Below are positions 23,952 to 36,800 of a stretch of 64,000 nucleotides of DNA, in pieces. Each line of letters starts with the position of its first letter. The stretch's first letter is position 1. Position numbers and translations under genes: made by a program. This DNA comes from Bactericera cockerelli. Lineage: Eukaryota > Arthropoda > Insecta > Hemiptera > Triozidae. The notes under the pieces are model-generated. The model was not told the origin of the DNA. It saw nothing but the letters and a program-made list of their open reading frames with translations, and did no database searches. The stretch is from NCBI GenBank assembly GCA_024516035.1, contig CM044959.1:23333324-23397323 (forward strand), in the 5' to 3' direction.

Positions 23952-24137
23952 TTATATGTACGAGTATATCCTCAAAACTCGAATTCCTGTTGGTATAGCT
24001 GCTCCCCTAACATATTATAATTATGTACAAGTATATGCTCAAAACTCGAATTCCTGTTGGCATAGCTGCTCCCCCTAACTTATTATATGTACGAGTATTG
24101 CTCAAAACTCCCATTCCTGTTGGTATAGCTGCTCCAT
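23952..24137 (+). repeat. Three tandem copies of a unit of about 62-66 bp
   Basis: Each copy carries 'ctcaaaactcgaattcctgt' (last copy diverged) and 'tggtatagctgctcc'. Small indels set the copies apart. Confidence 0.8.
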
Positions 24138-24187
24138 CTTCTTGAGTAAATCTCCCCATCTCCCACAAGCGGGGAGTTCTTGACCTA

Positions 24188-24645
24188 TTTTGCGTTAAGT
24201 GGGTGGTGGGAGGACATAGGAGGAGTGGGGAGGATGAAGGAGGAGTGGGGAGGACATAGGAGGAATGGAGAGGATGTAGGAGGAGTGGGGAGGACGTAGG
24301 AGGAGTGGGGAGGATGTAGGAGAAGTGGAGAAGATGTGGGAGGAGTGGGAAGGACATAGGAGGAGTGGAGAGGATGTAGGAGGAGTGAGGAGGACATAGG
24401 AGGAGCGGGAAGGACATAGGAGGATGTAGGAGGAGTGGGGAGGACATAGGAGGAATGGAGAGGATGTAGGAGGAGTGGGGAGGACGTAGGAGGAGTGAGG
24501 AGGACATAGGAGGAGCGGGAAGGACATAGGAGATGTAGGAGGAGTGGGGAGGACATAGGAGGAATGGAGAGGATGTAGGAGGAGTGGGAGAACATAGGAG
24601 GAGCGGGAAGTACTAGGAGGAGTGGGGAGACACGGAGAGGAGTGA
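24188..24645 (+). repeat. 20-bp purine-rich minisatellite, about 22 units
   Basis: The unit is AGGAGTGGGGAGGACATAGG with G/A and T/C variants. Because 20 is not a multiple of 3, the antisense is open in all three frames as proline/serine/leucine repeats of up to 192 residues; these are not genes. Confidence 0.9.
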
Positions 24646-24649
24646 GGCA

Positions 24650-26790
24650 GGGGGTTAGGGGGAAAGAGGGAGGCATCAGGCATAGGCACATCGATTACCA
24701 AGCACTGGTAGCACTGGTGACTTGTAATGAAAACAATCCATGCATGGGTCCGTGATCTATGGATTGGATCCAACCCAATGTTTAAATATTAACCTCATCT
24801 GGTGTGGTTAACTTACAGTTGATTTTTATTACTATCGTAGAAAGAGTGAGGCGCATTTGAGGACAAAGTCGAGAACAAAAGAGTGAGAAATGGCAGAACC
24901 GGTGGCGCCCAATTCAGCCCCGAAACAATGTACGGCAATGCCTCATTGTGTAGAGTAGGCTTAGTAAAAATAAATATAGGGCCATGCCTCGGAGGGACTG
25001 AGTGAGGAATAACGAAAACAAAGGAGAGAAGAGGAAAATAATAGTAAGAAGAAAAAGGACGATAAATGACAAAGTGTACTTAATATTTTATTCTCGCACT
25101 TAATTCTCTTCTCTCTCCTTCCTTCTTTTTCTTTTGAAAAGCCCTGGGTAAAATACAGTAGCTATTGATTTACAAAAAGGAACAGTACAATCGATTTACA
25201 ATACCACAGCTCAACACCAGCAATGAACAGTAGAAACTTGATTTTTTCCCATGGGGTACCTGCTATTACCAAATCTTTATTTTGTTCATATTTCATGACT
25301 GCCTTTGAACAAATCAAGTTCTTTGGTTTGATGGAAAAATAGGGTTGGCTGGTGACTTGTAAACCAATAAATAAGGAGAAGTTCTCAAAACAGAGAGGTT
25401 GAGAGAGGGGGGGGAGAGAAAGGAGGCAGACTATCTTACTCCCTAGAATAGAGATGAGAAAGGAGGAGACAAAGATAAAGCACAGGGAGGGAGAGGGAGC
25501 ATCGTGGGGAGGAAGGAGTTAGATGGGAGGGCTAGGAGGGTGGTAAGGGAGAATGGAGGCCAAAAGAAAGAGAAAATAAGAAAGGAGGTCAAAATGAGGA
25601 CAAACCGGGGATCGTAAAGCCTTTTCACTATTCACAGGCAAAAAATAAATGGGAGGGTTGACCTCATTTTCAAAATGTTCAAAGATGTGAGAACTTTATT
25701 CAACTTAGAATAAATTATTCATGGAAATTGAGATACGTATAGTATAGAAAAATGGATATTTTCACTAATTGCTTTTTGTACACGAGCCATTTCCAGGGTA
25801 CAATGATCAATATACTAAATTTAAATCAACAAGGCATGGCCGTAACCTTATAGAGCGTCGGGTAACGCGATAATTTCGAGGGGGCAAAGGATTTTTAGAA
25901 AGGAATATTTACTAGTAAGGATTTTTAGCTAATTAATGACCAGCTATTGCACAGCATATATCATTTATTTCGTACCAGCCCAAAAACTCCCATTAGACAG
26001 ACACCGTCACACTTGGCCCTAAAGGGTCTCCGGCCTGTTAATCCTGCGTCTGCGCCACAGACACTTTCCGTCCTCTCTCTGCTCGATTTCAATTTGAAGG
26101 GCAGGTCAGGTTTAGGTCAGGTCGTTGGAAAATATTTTGGGTCATGCCCTGCGTAATCTAGGCCACGTGCGTAGCAATTCCTGGGGCTCAGGACCCAACG
26201 TTGTTTATCTTCTCAGTCAGCACAGGCGTTGCCATGGTTACCGCGAGGCTTTTCTGACTGGGAAAAACGTATTCCCTTGCCTCTGCTCCTGGATGTGCTG
26301 TTGGTTGTTAACCTATTTCAATCCTTTCGTTGTTCTCCTTATCCTCTTTTAGTGAATTCACAATACATACTTGTAAAAAGTGTGCGTTATCTGTTCCATA
26401 TCTTCTGATCTCCTCTTCATCTGAACCAGGACAGACCTAAAGTTTAGTTCCTACCATGTTCAATTTTTCAGAATATTCAGACCAAGTAACAATAAAATTT
26501 ATAAACAAAAATTCAACACTGGAAAATCAGATGAATCGATAATACCGATAGAATAGATGAAAAGTGTGTGAAAAATATTAGCAACAGTTTTTTTGGGCAA
26601 ACTATTTTGTTACGCTCTAATGTGAAGCCTGCATGCCTCTCCCAATAAATAATGAAGTTATTAGATCTGTTTTCAAAAAACGATTTTGCAGACAGTTTGT
26701 CTGTAACCCTGTTTGAGCTGTTAGTGACAGTTCTAGAAAACCAAACAGATCAAACTACTTCTATCGGCAAAGAGCAAAATATTTGGACAG
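24650..26790. other. No gene recognised
   Basis: Mostly AT- or purine-rich. An X-box-like palindrome, GTTGCCATGGTTAC, at 26228-26241 sits in a locally GC-richer stretch (26000-26300), but no exon is seen next to it. Confidence 0.35.
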
Positions 26791-26794
26791 CGAG

Positions 26795-26960
26795 GTGAAG
26801 ATTTCGCGATGCTGGCATTCCGGCCAACCCAGGCTGGATGAGTTTAATGTGGGTAGCAGGTTTGTGAGTTTCCTGCGAATGGAGGTTAACACCCCCGTCG
26901 TGATATGACCATGCAGTTTAAGGCAACGTTAAACCCATATTACAAAAAAAAAAAAAAAAT
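26795..26960 (+). repeat. 5S-derived SINE, 5'-truncated
   Basis: Starts inside the 5S-derived part ('cagcgaggtgaagatt'), runs through 'gatgctggcattccggcc', 'tttgtgagtttcctgcgaat', 'ccgtcgtgatatgaccatgc' and ends in about 16 A. Confidence 0.75.
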
Positions 26961-26964
26961 ATTT

Positions 26965-28285
26965 GAAGCTAGCCTGTTCGAATTTTAAAAGCACCTTAAT
27001 AACTTGAGTATGTGTGACGTTTACAGTTGAAAGCCGTGTTTATTTTTCATCACGAGCTTTGATTGGACTAAACTCGGGAAATTAAAGTAAATACCTAGTG
27101 GAAAATATCTACCTACAGTAGGTACCTAGTACTACCCGGAGAAATACCCAACAGAGAGGAGACTGCTAACCCAGAGATCACTGAGCTTCAGCTATGAAGG
27201 CTTCTCTAAGCTTACTTCCCATTTGTGAAAGTCTACGTAGCTTGAGGAAATATGGTTGATGATAATTTTTTTTTCTCAGTAATGAAGCTTTTTTTGTAAC
27301 ACTTAACACAAAATTGTGTGATACATGGAAAAGCAGCTTTTTACATGATGTGTTCTTGTGGAATACAGGTGAAAGTGCAGATTTCAATAGAGATCCATGG
27401 GAGTGAGATGAGGATTAGGGGGTGAGTGAGAATGAGAAGGGTGTATAAATATTATTATTGTTTACCTATATTTAAAAAAGTATTTAACATCGGGAAACCA
27501 AGTAACAGAACTATGAATCTACCTAAAAAATGTACCTACCTAAAAAATTGTATTCAATAAAGAATAGTGTGTACTATTAAGTATGAACTTTTGAGTAACG
27601 GCCTAGCGAATAGAGGGTAAATCCCCCGTCCTAATCAGGACATTAAATTAAATATAATCGTTGGCTTTAGAAAGGTCATCCAACCGTAAAAATGTGCCAC
27701 AACCATCCAAGCTAAAAGCTCAACCCTGAGGTTGAACAATGCCAACCCCAAGGAGGTTTAGGAAAAGACAAAGTGAAAGAAGAAGAAGACTATTGAAGTG
27801 GATTCCTATATTACATACCTGACTAATGAAGTGGATTCCTATATTACATACCTATGATTTTAAGGACCACACTCAACACAGGCAGAACTGATAATAATAC
27901 TTTTTACAGTGTTATTGTTTGTATATTAAGGATATCTAGGTAAATAATCAACCAATTCAACCCACAGTTGGATGCTCTTTACTCTCTGGACAAGTGGACA
28001 CCTAGAAACAATGACTTTTTTGAAAAAGTAAAACTTGGAAAACAGCATTTTTTCATGAACATACATAGTTTTTGTTTTGGTCTTGAGTTTCTCTTAAGTT
28101 AAACTACCTAGGTATGTTGATTATAGCTGGTGCTTGAATGGTTAATTAATCATGGCTAATCATGTTTTGCAGTTCTTTTTTGTTTGATGTTCACTGAGCT
28201 TTGAGAACACACAGTTGCGTGTTGCTTTAAATTCAGTGACAAAGGTATAGTATAGTAGTGCTTTATTTAGACTGTTGGCTCGAGA
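26965..28285. other. Nothing recognised
   Basis: A minus-strand frame at 27178-27387 is basic but has no convincing splice partner. A short direct repeat 'gtggattcctatattacata' occurs twice at about 27797-27852. Confidence 0.35.
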
Positions 28286-28303
28286 CAGGAAGTTTAGACA
28301 ATA

Positions 28304-28589
28304 AGGCTTTTTCCTTTGTGTTATTATGTCACAATTTTAGTGGGTAGCTCAGAATCATAGGACTTTACCACTTTTAATTTACAACATCTTGTATTATTTT
28401 TTTGCCTATGATTCTGCCACTGGTCGCTGCTTCACATCAAAGCAGCTACTCATTTTTCCTCACGAGGTATGAGTGGACCCCGGAACATCCAAGTACAGAG
28501 CAGAAAAAATCCTCCCCGCTGGGAATCGAACCCAGGTCACCATGTGTGCAATGCCTAGCGCGCTAACTCACTCTGCCACAGTGACTACT
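28304..28589 (-). repeat. tRNA-derived SINE, family S3, with 14-bp target duplication
   Basis: The minus-strand head starts GTCACTGTGGCAGAGTGAGT and has the B box GGGTTCGATTCCC. The body includes 'gaggaaaaatgagtagctgc' and ends AACACAAAGGAAAAAGCC. Identical 14-mers AAGTTTAGACAATA flank it at 28290-28303 and 28590-28603. The second copy is at 49986-50287. Confidence 0.85.
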
Positions 28590-28992
28590 AAGTTTAGACA
28601 ATAGCTTTAATGACAAAGTTCTGGGAACAATGGTAACTTTGGCTGATGTGCATTCAAACAGTTCATCATCATGTAAAAAATAAGAGAATAAATTTGATTA
28701 GGTCTGTAGCCAGGGTATAATTGTAACTTAAGGAGGAAAGTTTTTCAGGTTCTAAGCTTTGATATTCCAGAGATATAGAGATTAAATGGACAGTAAGTGA
28801 GTAGATTAAAAATTGTCCAAATTTGCAAATTTGGGATTTGATAATACCATACCACTGAACATTAGTACTATACCTACCTAAACTGTATTTATTTGTAGCT
28901 TGGTACATTTATACATAATATAATGCAGACAGTTCTGATTCAATGTTATGAGCTAGTTTCTAGTTTTCTTTATTATGTAGATAAATTGAACA

Positions 28993-29200
28993 TAAACAGG
29001 GAGTAGACCAGCACTCTGGGTGGGAGACTATAAACAGGGAGTAGACCAGCAGTCAGGCTGGAGGACATAAACAGGGAGTAGACCAGCAGTCTGGCTGGGG
29101 GACTATAAACGGGAGTAGACCAGCAGTCTGGCTAGGGGACTATAAACAGGGAGTAGACCCGCAGTCTGGCTGGGGGACTATAAACAGGGAGTATACCAGC
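28993..29200 (+). repeat. Minisatellite, unit about 38-39 bp, five to six copies
   Basis: Units carry 'aaacagggagtagaccagca' and 'gtctggctgggggactat'. Copies differ by a few bases and small gaps. Confidence 0.8.
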
Positions 29201-29204
29201 ATTG

Positions 29205-29800
29205 GCTTGGACAGTGGTAGAAGTGCTGAGTCATTCCTCCACTGTCTGGCTACCATCATTCACAATGACACCACCCTATGATAAAATTGAACTAAATAAT
29301 CATCTAGTTCCACTGAAAAAATTTCATTGGCAATGGTTGACTGAGGCATTGTTGTCATCTTGCATTTGTAGATAATTTCTGGCAGTTATATAAAATCAAG
29401 AGATGTGAAAGTTACAAGGAATATGTAAAACTCAATTGAGTAAAATACCCAACAACACCAAAGTTTATCTTGTGAATTAATAACACACATATACCTAAAT
29501 TATGAACCCAGTAATAAAAATACTGTCCCTAAGGATTACAGGACATAAAAAATAGAAATATCATTCTCAAGACAAAATTTATAAGTAGATGTTTTGATTG
29601 ACATGAATATTGATACCTAGTTTGCAAATTTATACATTTTTCAACATAAATGTGTGTATATGTATATTGTTTGAGATTTTTTATCACAACTTTATAGGTA
29701 GCACAGCATTACCAGACACCTATAATAACATTTACTTCATTGCTTACTCATACCTAATGCCACTACTGTTTGCTAACATTAACTTATTTGTCCCTAAGTG
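29205..29800. other. Nothing recognised beyond a repeat scrap
   Basis: 29241-29281 matches the scrap at 19676-19725. The remainder is AT-rich without supported exons. Confidence 0.35.
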
Positions 29801-29808
29801 ATTATAAT

Positions 29809-29995
29809 ATAAGGGTTGAGTGGAAGAGATTACCATGACAATAACTCTGCCTTTTAGGTAGGACATTAGTATTATTTTCTTCTTGGTTAGGTATTTATTT
29901 TTCAAACTATTTTTTGATAATTTTATGCTGTAAATATTGTACATTACTTTGTCCTCCTATTAAGATTTGTATAATAATAATGTGAATGGACATGG
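29809..29995 (+). repeat. Retroelement 3' tail, type T1, decayed hairpin
   Basis: AAGGGTTGAGTGGAAGAGAT, a hairpin with mismatches, CTGCCTTTTAGGTAGGACAT, then an AT-rich terminus. Confidence 0.6.
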
Positions 29996-30202
29996 TAACA
30001 TCTAAGTACAAAACAAAAAAGAAAAGAACATTAAGCTTGTGAACGATCAAAGCTAGGTCACCACGCATGCAAGCCTAGTGTGGTACCCCAAGGTTAACTA
30101 ACTATGGTTTAAATTTAAATTTTATTTGAGATTAAAAACTCACTTGAATAATTTGTAAATCTGAATTTGGCCAAAAAGGTAAGTACTTGAAAAAGGTAAG
30201 TA

Positions 30203-30864
30203 CTAAAATAATTTAACTGAAGGACTGTCCACATTCCTTAATATTATCCTAGCATCACAAGTAAAGGCATCTGTGCAAACACAAGGCTTTTTCTTTGGTA
30301 TCCGTGGATCCATCCAAAATATACTACTAACAATACTTTTTGTAAAAGAAACCTCCATGTCTAAAATCAACAAAAAAGAAGTAAATAAAATTCTAAATAA
30401 TATATCTTGGGTAAAATATGAAGGCAGCTGAGTTAATTTACATTACACAGATCTAGGTGTTTCAAGAGAAACAGGTAGTTAATAGAAACCCACAACCAGT
30501 AAAATTTCTTAAAAATGGAATGCAAGTAGTTATCAGTACCAAAATATAATAATGAATGGTGATTAAACTCAAGTTAGAAATGGTAAGTGCTCAGGAGAGA
30601 AAACAGAATCACTTTCATTTTCCAAGGACTATTTTGTTTACATATCAACAGGTTGCCTGTGTCCTGACTGTCAGTAGTAACAAGATGAATCCTTACCTGT
30701 TGAGTCGAGGAGGAAAATGAAACCTGAAGATCTGGAGGAGAATCCTCAGAAGCTATTTTAATTTCGTGGATTTCATGGATTTCACTTTCTATCAGTTCAA
30801 CATGCTCCACCACCGCTCCTGTGCAGAGTCTGTAGAGAGTATTATTGCCTCTGCTCCTCTTCAT
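30203..30864 (-). CDS. Hypothetical two-exon gene (weak)
   Basis: Exon 1 (30864-30697) starts with ATG and gives 56 residues: a basic MKRSRG start, then an acidic segment with repeated HEI and VEHVELIE motifs and a serine-rich end. It stops at a textbook donor, CAG|GTAAGG. A possible exon 2 (30352-30203) follows an AG acceptor in matching phase. It adds 49 residues, including PRIPKKKPCVCTDAFTCDAR, and ends at TAG. An AATAAA on the minus strand lies near 30121-30126. I do not recognise the protein. The acidic start resembles the style of YY1-type N-termini only loosely, and exon 2 does not support that. The gene would be head-to-head with the PAXBP1-like gene, about 2.1 kb apart. Confidence 0.3.
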
Positions 30865-32949
30865 GCATTATAAAAACTTCACCAACACTAGCAAAAAATT
30901 AATTACAAAAGGTCAATCAAATAAATGTTGAATATTTCAAAAAGTCTTTGAACTAGTATAAATACAAAACTTTGTATTAGGTACGGTACCAGATACAGAT
31001 TATTTTTAGCACTTGCAAGCAAAGGGTTCTTCAAAAATATGTAAGTAATTTATGTCTGCTCTACTTAAAGAGACCCTAACCAAAATCATTAGTGAGCGTT
31101 TGTATCTTTAATGCCAAAACATGAAGTTCATTAAAAATAATCATTGATCATTATATTGTAGAAAAAGATGTGTTATCAAAAATGATTCCTTGGAGAAAAA
31201 ATATTTTTATCAACACCTTTCTGGAAGTAGGTAGGTACGCAAAAATTCACTTTTCATTACCTAACAAAAGAAATTAGGTCAGTTAGTCAGTAAGCATAAA
31301 GAACTATTTTAAATCTACAGGTTAAAAGTATTATAATCCATCGTGAGAGATTGTAAAATATAAAATAACTATCGATTAAAAGAAAATCCAAATTCGTTAA
31401 AACACAAAATTTATCAATTGATTATTTTTCATTTATCACAATGCCAAGTTTAATGTCAAATTTCCAAGGTTACGAAATATGAGCACACAATTTTGAAAGC
31501 CTATTTTTAGAAACTTTTTGACTTACGTCGTAGATTTTAGTTTTACTTGTATCCGCTAGATAATTTTAAAGCAGCACTTCCTTGATATCTAATATCTATC
31601 GCAAATTGTGTAGGGTATATTAGGGTAAATTGGACTCATTAATTTTAATTATTTATGATTGATTTTTTTTCTCTCTCGAAATTATATCCTTGATCTGTGA
31701 TACGAAATACTAACATGGTTTGCTTTTTATAATCAGGGTACATTTGTCAACTGTCATACTCTTTGGTAAATCTTAATTTTAGTCAATTTGTTAATTTTCA
31801 ATGCTTTAAGCAGCCCCTAGACTCCTGGCCTAGACGATTCAATACATAAAATTATTATTGAATTGCTATTGCATTAATCAAATTTTTTGAAGGTTTCACC
31901 AATAAAATATGCCCACAATATGGTTAAAGCCTTTCTTAGCAATCAATATCATTAAGATCACCCTTCAAAGTGCTCATCGATAAAGATGACGGAATGATGA
32001 ACTAATAAGATTCTGAAATTCCAAAAGTATTGAAAAATGTCATTAGTAATAGTAAACGCAACGTTTTAGATTATATTAATAATCAGGCGAGGACAACTTG
32101 TACAATTATAAATTTGTTAGTAAAGTTTAAAAAAAATAGGCAATTGGTATTTCAAATTACCTAAAAAAGGTACCTAAAAAAGTTTCTTTAGTTTTTTAAA
32201 CATGTTTCCTTGAGAAAAATTCCTGACCTAATTATAAAGATTCTTCAGACGGCGGAATAGTAACGTGAAGGTCAACACAAACATTTCATTGTAACATCGC
32301 ACTATTGTGATGGAAAGATTGGAAAGTAATTTGAAATATATTTTAGCCTTGATACATATTAGCCATCTTTTATATTTTAACTGGGTTGGGCAAGAAAGCT
32401 TGCATGCAGGCCGGGTGAGGTTTTTATAGGTAGCCATCGAATGAAGGGTATAACGCTCGTCCTGAACAGTTCATATCATGACGTTAGAACTAAAATTGGA
32501 CTATTGGAAACTTTAGAAACATCTACATTGGATCTAGACGTCCATAATAATTAAAATAGAAGGATCATAAAATTATGATCCTTCATCCACTGTGAGATGG
32601 GAAGTTGGGAACAGATTTCACGGACACGGAATTATGTGACGTGTAATGTGAATAGCTTCACGTTTTAAAACCTTCCAACTCCAATAGTTCTAACCTCCTT
32701 GAAAAGTTATTTGAGAAGTTGTCAACAAATTCTTTTTCTCGAATAGTTCAAATAATCAAAATGAAAAATAAATTAAAATTTCAAATATTGAAAAATAAAA
32801 ATTAAGAAAAATAAAATAAGAAAAATATTGAAAAATAAGGAAAATAATAAAGGTTGTGGATACAAGTTGTATGGTTGATCGATTTTGGTATTGTCTGGCA
32901 TAGTAGTCAAAGTATTTGCCTTAACTTTTACAGACTGCTATCATTCATA
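30865..32949. other. Intergenic region between divergent starts
   Basis: AT-rich. Nothing clear except a 5S-SINE body scrap at 32395-32470 ('gccgggtgaggt', 'atgaagggtataacgctcgt'). It presumably contains the promoter of the PAXBP1-like gene. I see no convincing TATA or initiator motif. Confidence 0.35.
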
Positions 32950-33727
32950 ATGTTCAAGAAACCCAGAAGAAATATCAGGAGGAGAGAAAACTCAAATGAA
33001 AATGAAGAGGACAATCCCATGGATGTGGACTGTGAAGTGATAGAGGAGAAACTCAAAGAAAAAGTGAAAATTAAACCCCAACAACCAATCAGGAAAACAG
33101 CTATCTTAAGTTTTGCTGAAGAATTTGAAGAAGGTAAGTGATTTTTTTTACTTTTTATCTAACATCACTTTCAACTGCATGGTTATATCACAACAGGTCA
33201 ATGATGTTTGTGACTTAGAAAATGTAGGAATCCAAGTAACTGAGATGTCACAAGAGAAATAATTATTGAACAATCCAATCTGGTATGGCCAGGTTGAGAC
33301 TTGACTTCAGTGTCCAAGCTCATGTAGTTTTAGCATCATGTGATCAATTTCCACCAATCACAGAAGTCCAAATTGATCATGTGACACTAAGGGCGGAATT
33401 AATAGACAGCATCAATAACTTAAGTCGTTGATAAGTGTTGGTTTTCCCTATCTTACACAGTACGCAATCCGTGACTTAGCGCCACAGAGGTATTACAAAA
33501 ACAACTATTAATTCCGCACTATATCTACTTGGGCTGGGACTAGGGTTGCCAGACGTCCCGTATTTCCCGGGACGTCCCGTATTTTGGGCACTTTTCAAAA
33601 TGTCCTGTACGGGACACGCGTGTCCCGTATTTTCCCCAGTTTCACCATCTCCTCTGGTAATTTAGGTGATAATAAATTGATACAATACAGTAGGTATGTA
33701 TATCATACTAAAATCAGAGTACAGACA

Positions 33728-33801
<74 letters not shown>

Positions 33802-36800
33802 CAGTCTCCTCGTAATAATTGTATCATTTGTAATGAGCATTCCTAGCTCGAACTGTTACGTAGAGGGAGTTTTCTCTCAAATGAACCTGAAATGGACAGA
33901 CATCAGGAACAGGTGTTCGGCTGACATGATTTCAACTGAACTAAAAATAATCACTTGTAAAAAGGGCTTGTCCCGTATTTTCATCCAAAGTCCCGTTTTT
34001 TTGGACGTTTTAGGTCTCTTGTCCCGTTTTGGGCTGGAAATGATCTGGCAACCCTAGCTGGGACCCAGTAATCAAGTCTCAAACTGGCAATTAATGTCTA
34101 GTTTAGACACAAAACATGATTCTGCCTTTTTTGGCTGAGATTCACCTTCTAATGCATTTAGGAGATCAGCTGTAAAGTTTTCTTTTATTCTGGTATTAAT
34201 TCATCTCTTTGTTTATTTGTTTCAGAAGAAGGAGAAGTATTTCAAGTCAAAAAATCTTCTCAGAGTAGAAAATTTCGAAGGCAGGCTGGAAAAGAAAAAG
34301 AAGAGAAAGAAAAAGACAAAGAGAAGAAAAAGAAAAAAGATGATGAAAATGGGGTGGAAAATTCAAACAAAAAGAAAGATAAAATTTTCTCAACAGATGA
34401 AGTCACCTTAACAATAAAAAATCCAATTGTAAGTTTGATGGTCTGAGTTTAAGCAAATATGTAGTTTAAGCACCTCAAATTTAGTGTTTCTCTATTAGAA
34501 TCAACAGAATGTAGAAATTAAGAGTTTAAGCAATCTCACATCATTTTTCATGTTTTCAAGACCACCAAGCACAAACTTAATTAACATAAAATGCAAGACT
34601 CAAAAATATGAGATCATATGTAGAAACAAGTTTATGTCAAGAGTTCAATTAACATAACACTAATGTTGACTGCTGAAACTCAGCACTCAACATTAGTGTT
34701 GTACATTAGACTCATTTTTTAGTTTTTTTGTGAAGACTACTATTAAGTTTTGACAGGCTGAGTTGTGACTAGACCTGCAGCACATTGATTGAAGAATAGC
34801 CATTATTGGTAAAATTACTTACACAGTGCATTATACATTACTATTGTCACTTAATAACTGTACACATCTTACTTTTCTTGTATACCTAATTATTTACTTT
34901 TTTAGTATAATTTTTATACTAGCTTTTTTTTTTAACTTGCTATAAATTATACTAAATGTATAATTTAGTGTAATTATACAAAGCGTCTTGGGTCAAATTA
35001 TAAAAAAACCAGGTATTTAAAACTTTCTACTTTTAAAGGTCACAAAGTATGTTAAACTTTGTAATTTAGTTTTGATGATTTTTTTAATATCAAGTAAATT
35101 GATCAGAAATCAAACTACAGACAGTGCCATTTTCTTCAGCAGTTATATTATAGCTAAGAGATTATTTTCCTACCTGGCTACCTTTTTCTATTACATAACA
35201 CTACATTCTGATGATGATGTAAATGTAAATAGCCTTTATTTGTACAATTAAATTTACACATTTTAACATAAATACATAAAACACAATAAAGTTGTACAAA
35301 ATCAGATTGGTATCTGAGGCCTCTCCTTTTATAAGGAGGCATGTGACCAATTGGTCCAAACCCGGGCTACAGTAGTCTGTAGTCTGATGATGATAAAATG
35401 AATAATTCATATTGGTTTTACAGGCTGGCCCCATCAAATCATCTCTGTCCTACCAGCCTATATTGAATGGACGAGAGGCTGAGACTGCAGAACTGGGAGG
35501 TGTTAGTTCCGATGAAGATGAATCCAGTGAAAAGAAACCAGGCCATGCCTTCTCGAGGCCAGACCATATGAAAGAAATGCTCAAGTGTGGGAAAATTCCT
35601 GATGCTGCTATGATTCATGCTGCCCGCAAGCGAAGACAGAAAGCAAGAGAAATGGGAGATTATGTTCAAATCAGTGAACCTGCCCAACCCAGGTACCTAT
35701 GAATCTTTGAAAACCAATTTGATGACACACACTTGCTGTCTGAGTGATGTGAAACAAATACATTTATTTACATGAGGGAATTAATAGCAAAGCACCTGCA
35801 AATTTGCTTTAAAGCTAACTATATTCCTTGATCAAATTTCATCAACTCCTGGGTATGAGATTTGTCAATGATAGCTTCTAACAGTTTGCTCCAGGAAGTT
35901 CTTTGAATGCTGCTGTGATGTTTTTAACCTACTTGTACAATAAATTCTCTAGCCATACTTCATGAATCTCTCAAAATTAATAAAATGAGCAAGAGCATGC
36001 TTTTAAGCTTCTAGGTATGGTGGCATGTCAAATTATTTTTATTGAAAAAAAAAAAATATCGAACTATGGCTCAACTTTCTTTTATAAGTTCCTCTGAATT
36101 TGATTATTGTTTCAATGTATTAATGTTTCCATGTACAGTGTGGATCAGAACAAGCGACTAGTGCATGAAGATGACAACGCAGATGGCTCGGAGAGTGATG
36201 AGGAGAGAGTGGACATGAGTAATATTAACATGGCGGCGGTGGACAGGAAGAATAGGCAGGAAGCTTTCAACTGTGTCCAGCACGAGCCACAGGGTAAGGA
36301 GCAGATGGCATTTGTCATGTTACTATAGTGACCCATTCTGACAGTATAAGCATTCCGGCATGATGTCATGTTACTAGTGACACATTCTTGGAAATACCTA
36401 GAAGCACTCATTTATAATCACTGAAGGTAATATGATTTAAGAATACATGGTATAACAAATACTATTAGATGTTGTCCATTGACCAGAATGAATCATTGAT
36501 TAAATGAAATCAATTGATTTAAGTGACAATTGATAAATGCACCCTATGAATTGTAATAATTCTGTGTCCGAGATAAAGGCACACATTTTACTTATCTCCC
36601 AGTTGTGGAGGGATTCTATGGACACCTTCATCCAATATCTAGACTCCTGTCATGTCCAATGAATCTATTTTGGTTTCTGTGTCTTGGCCAACCCAGACTG
36701 AGTAAGATAGATGTGGGTAGTTTGTATGGTTCCCAGTGATTAGAGAGTAGACCTTCCCGTCCGAAATCACTCAAGTGATAAAAAAAAGAACATTGATTTA

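Larger units (their letters stand above)
33541..34056. mobile_element. Non-autonomous hAT element in PAXBP1 intron 1
   Basis: Ends are inverted (TAGGGTTGCCAGA and TCTGGCAACCCTA), and the 8-mer GCTGGGAC is duplicated at 33533-33540 and 34057-34064, as expected of hAT transposition. TCCCGTATTTT motifs recur at both sub-ends. The interior keeps a remnant of the transposase C-terminus and a (GA)n run at 33732-33798. Confidence 0.9.

Noticed and set aside
24007..24773. Minus-strand frames of 166-192 residues rich in Pro, Ser and Leu
   Set aside because: They are translations of the 20-bp minisatellite, open in all three frames, with no start context, splice sites or family.
27178..27387. Basic minus-strand frame as a possible terminal exon of the gene starting at 30864
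   Set aside because: The acceptor is mediocre, there is no family match, and the nearer exon at 30203-30352 fits phase and polyadenylation better.
30697..30864. YY1-like N-terminus
   Set aside because: Only a loose likeness in acidic composition. I saw no zinc-finger exons anywhere downstream on that strand.
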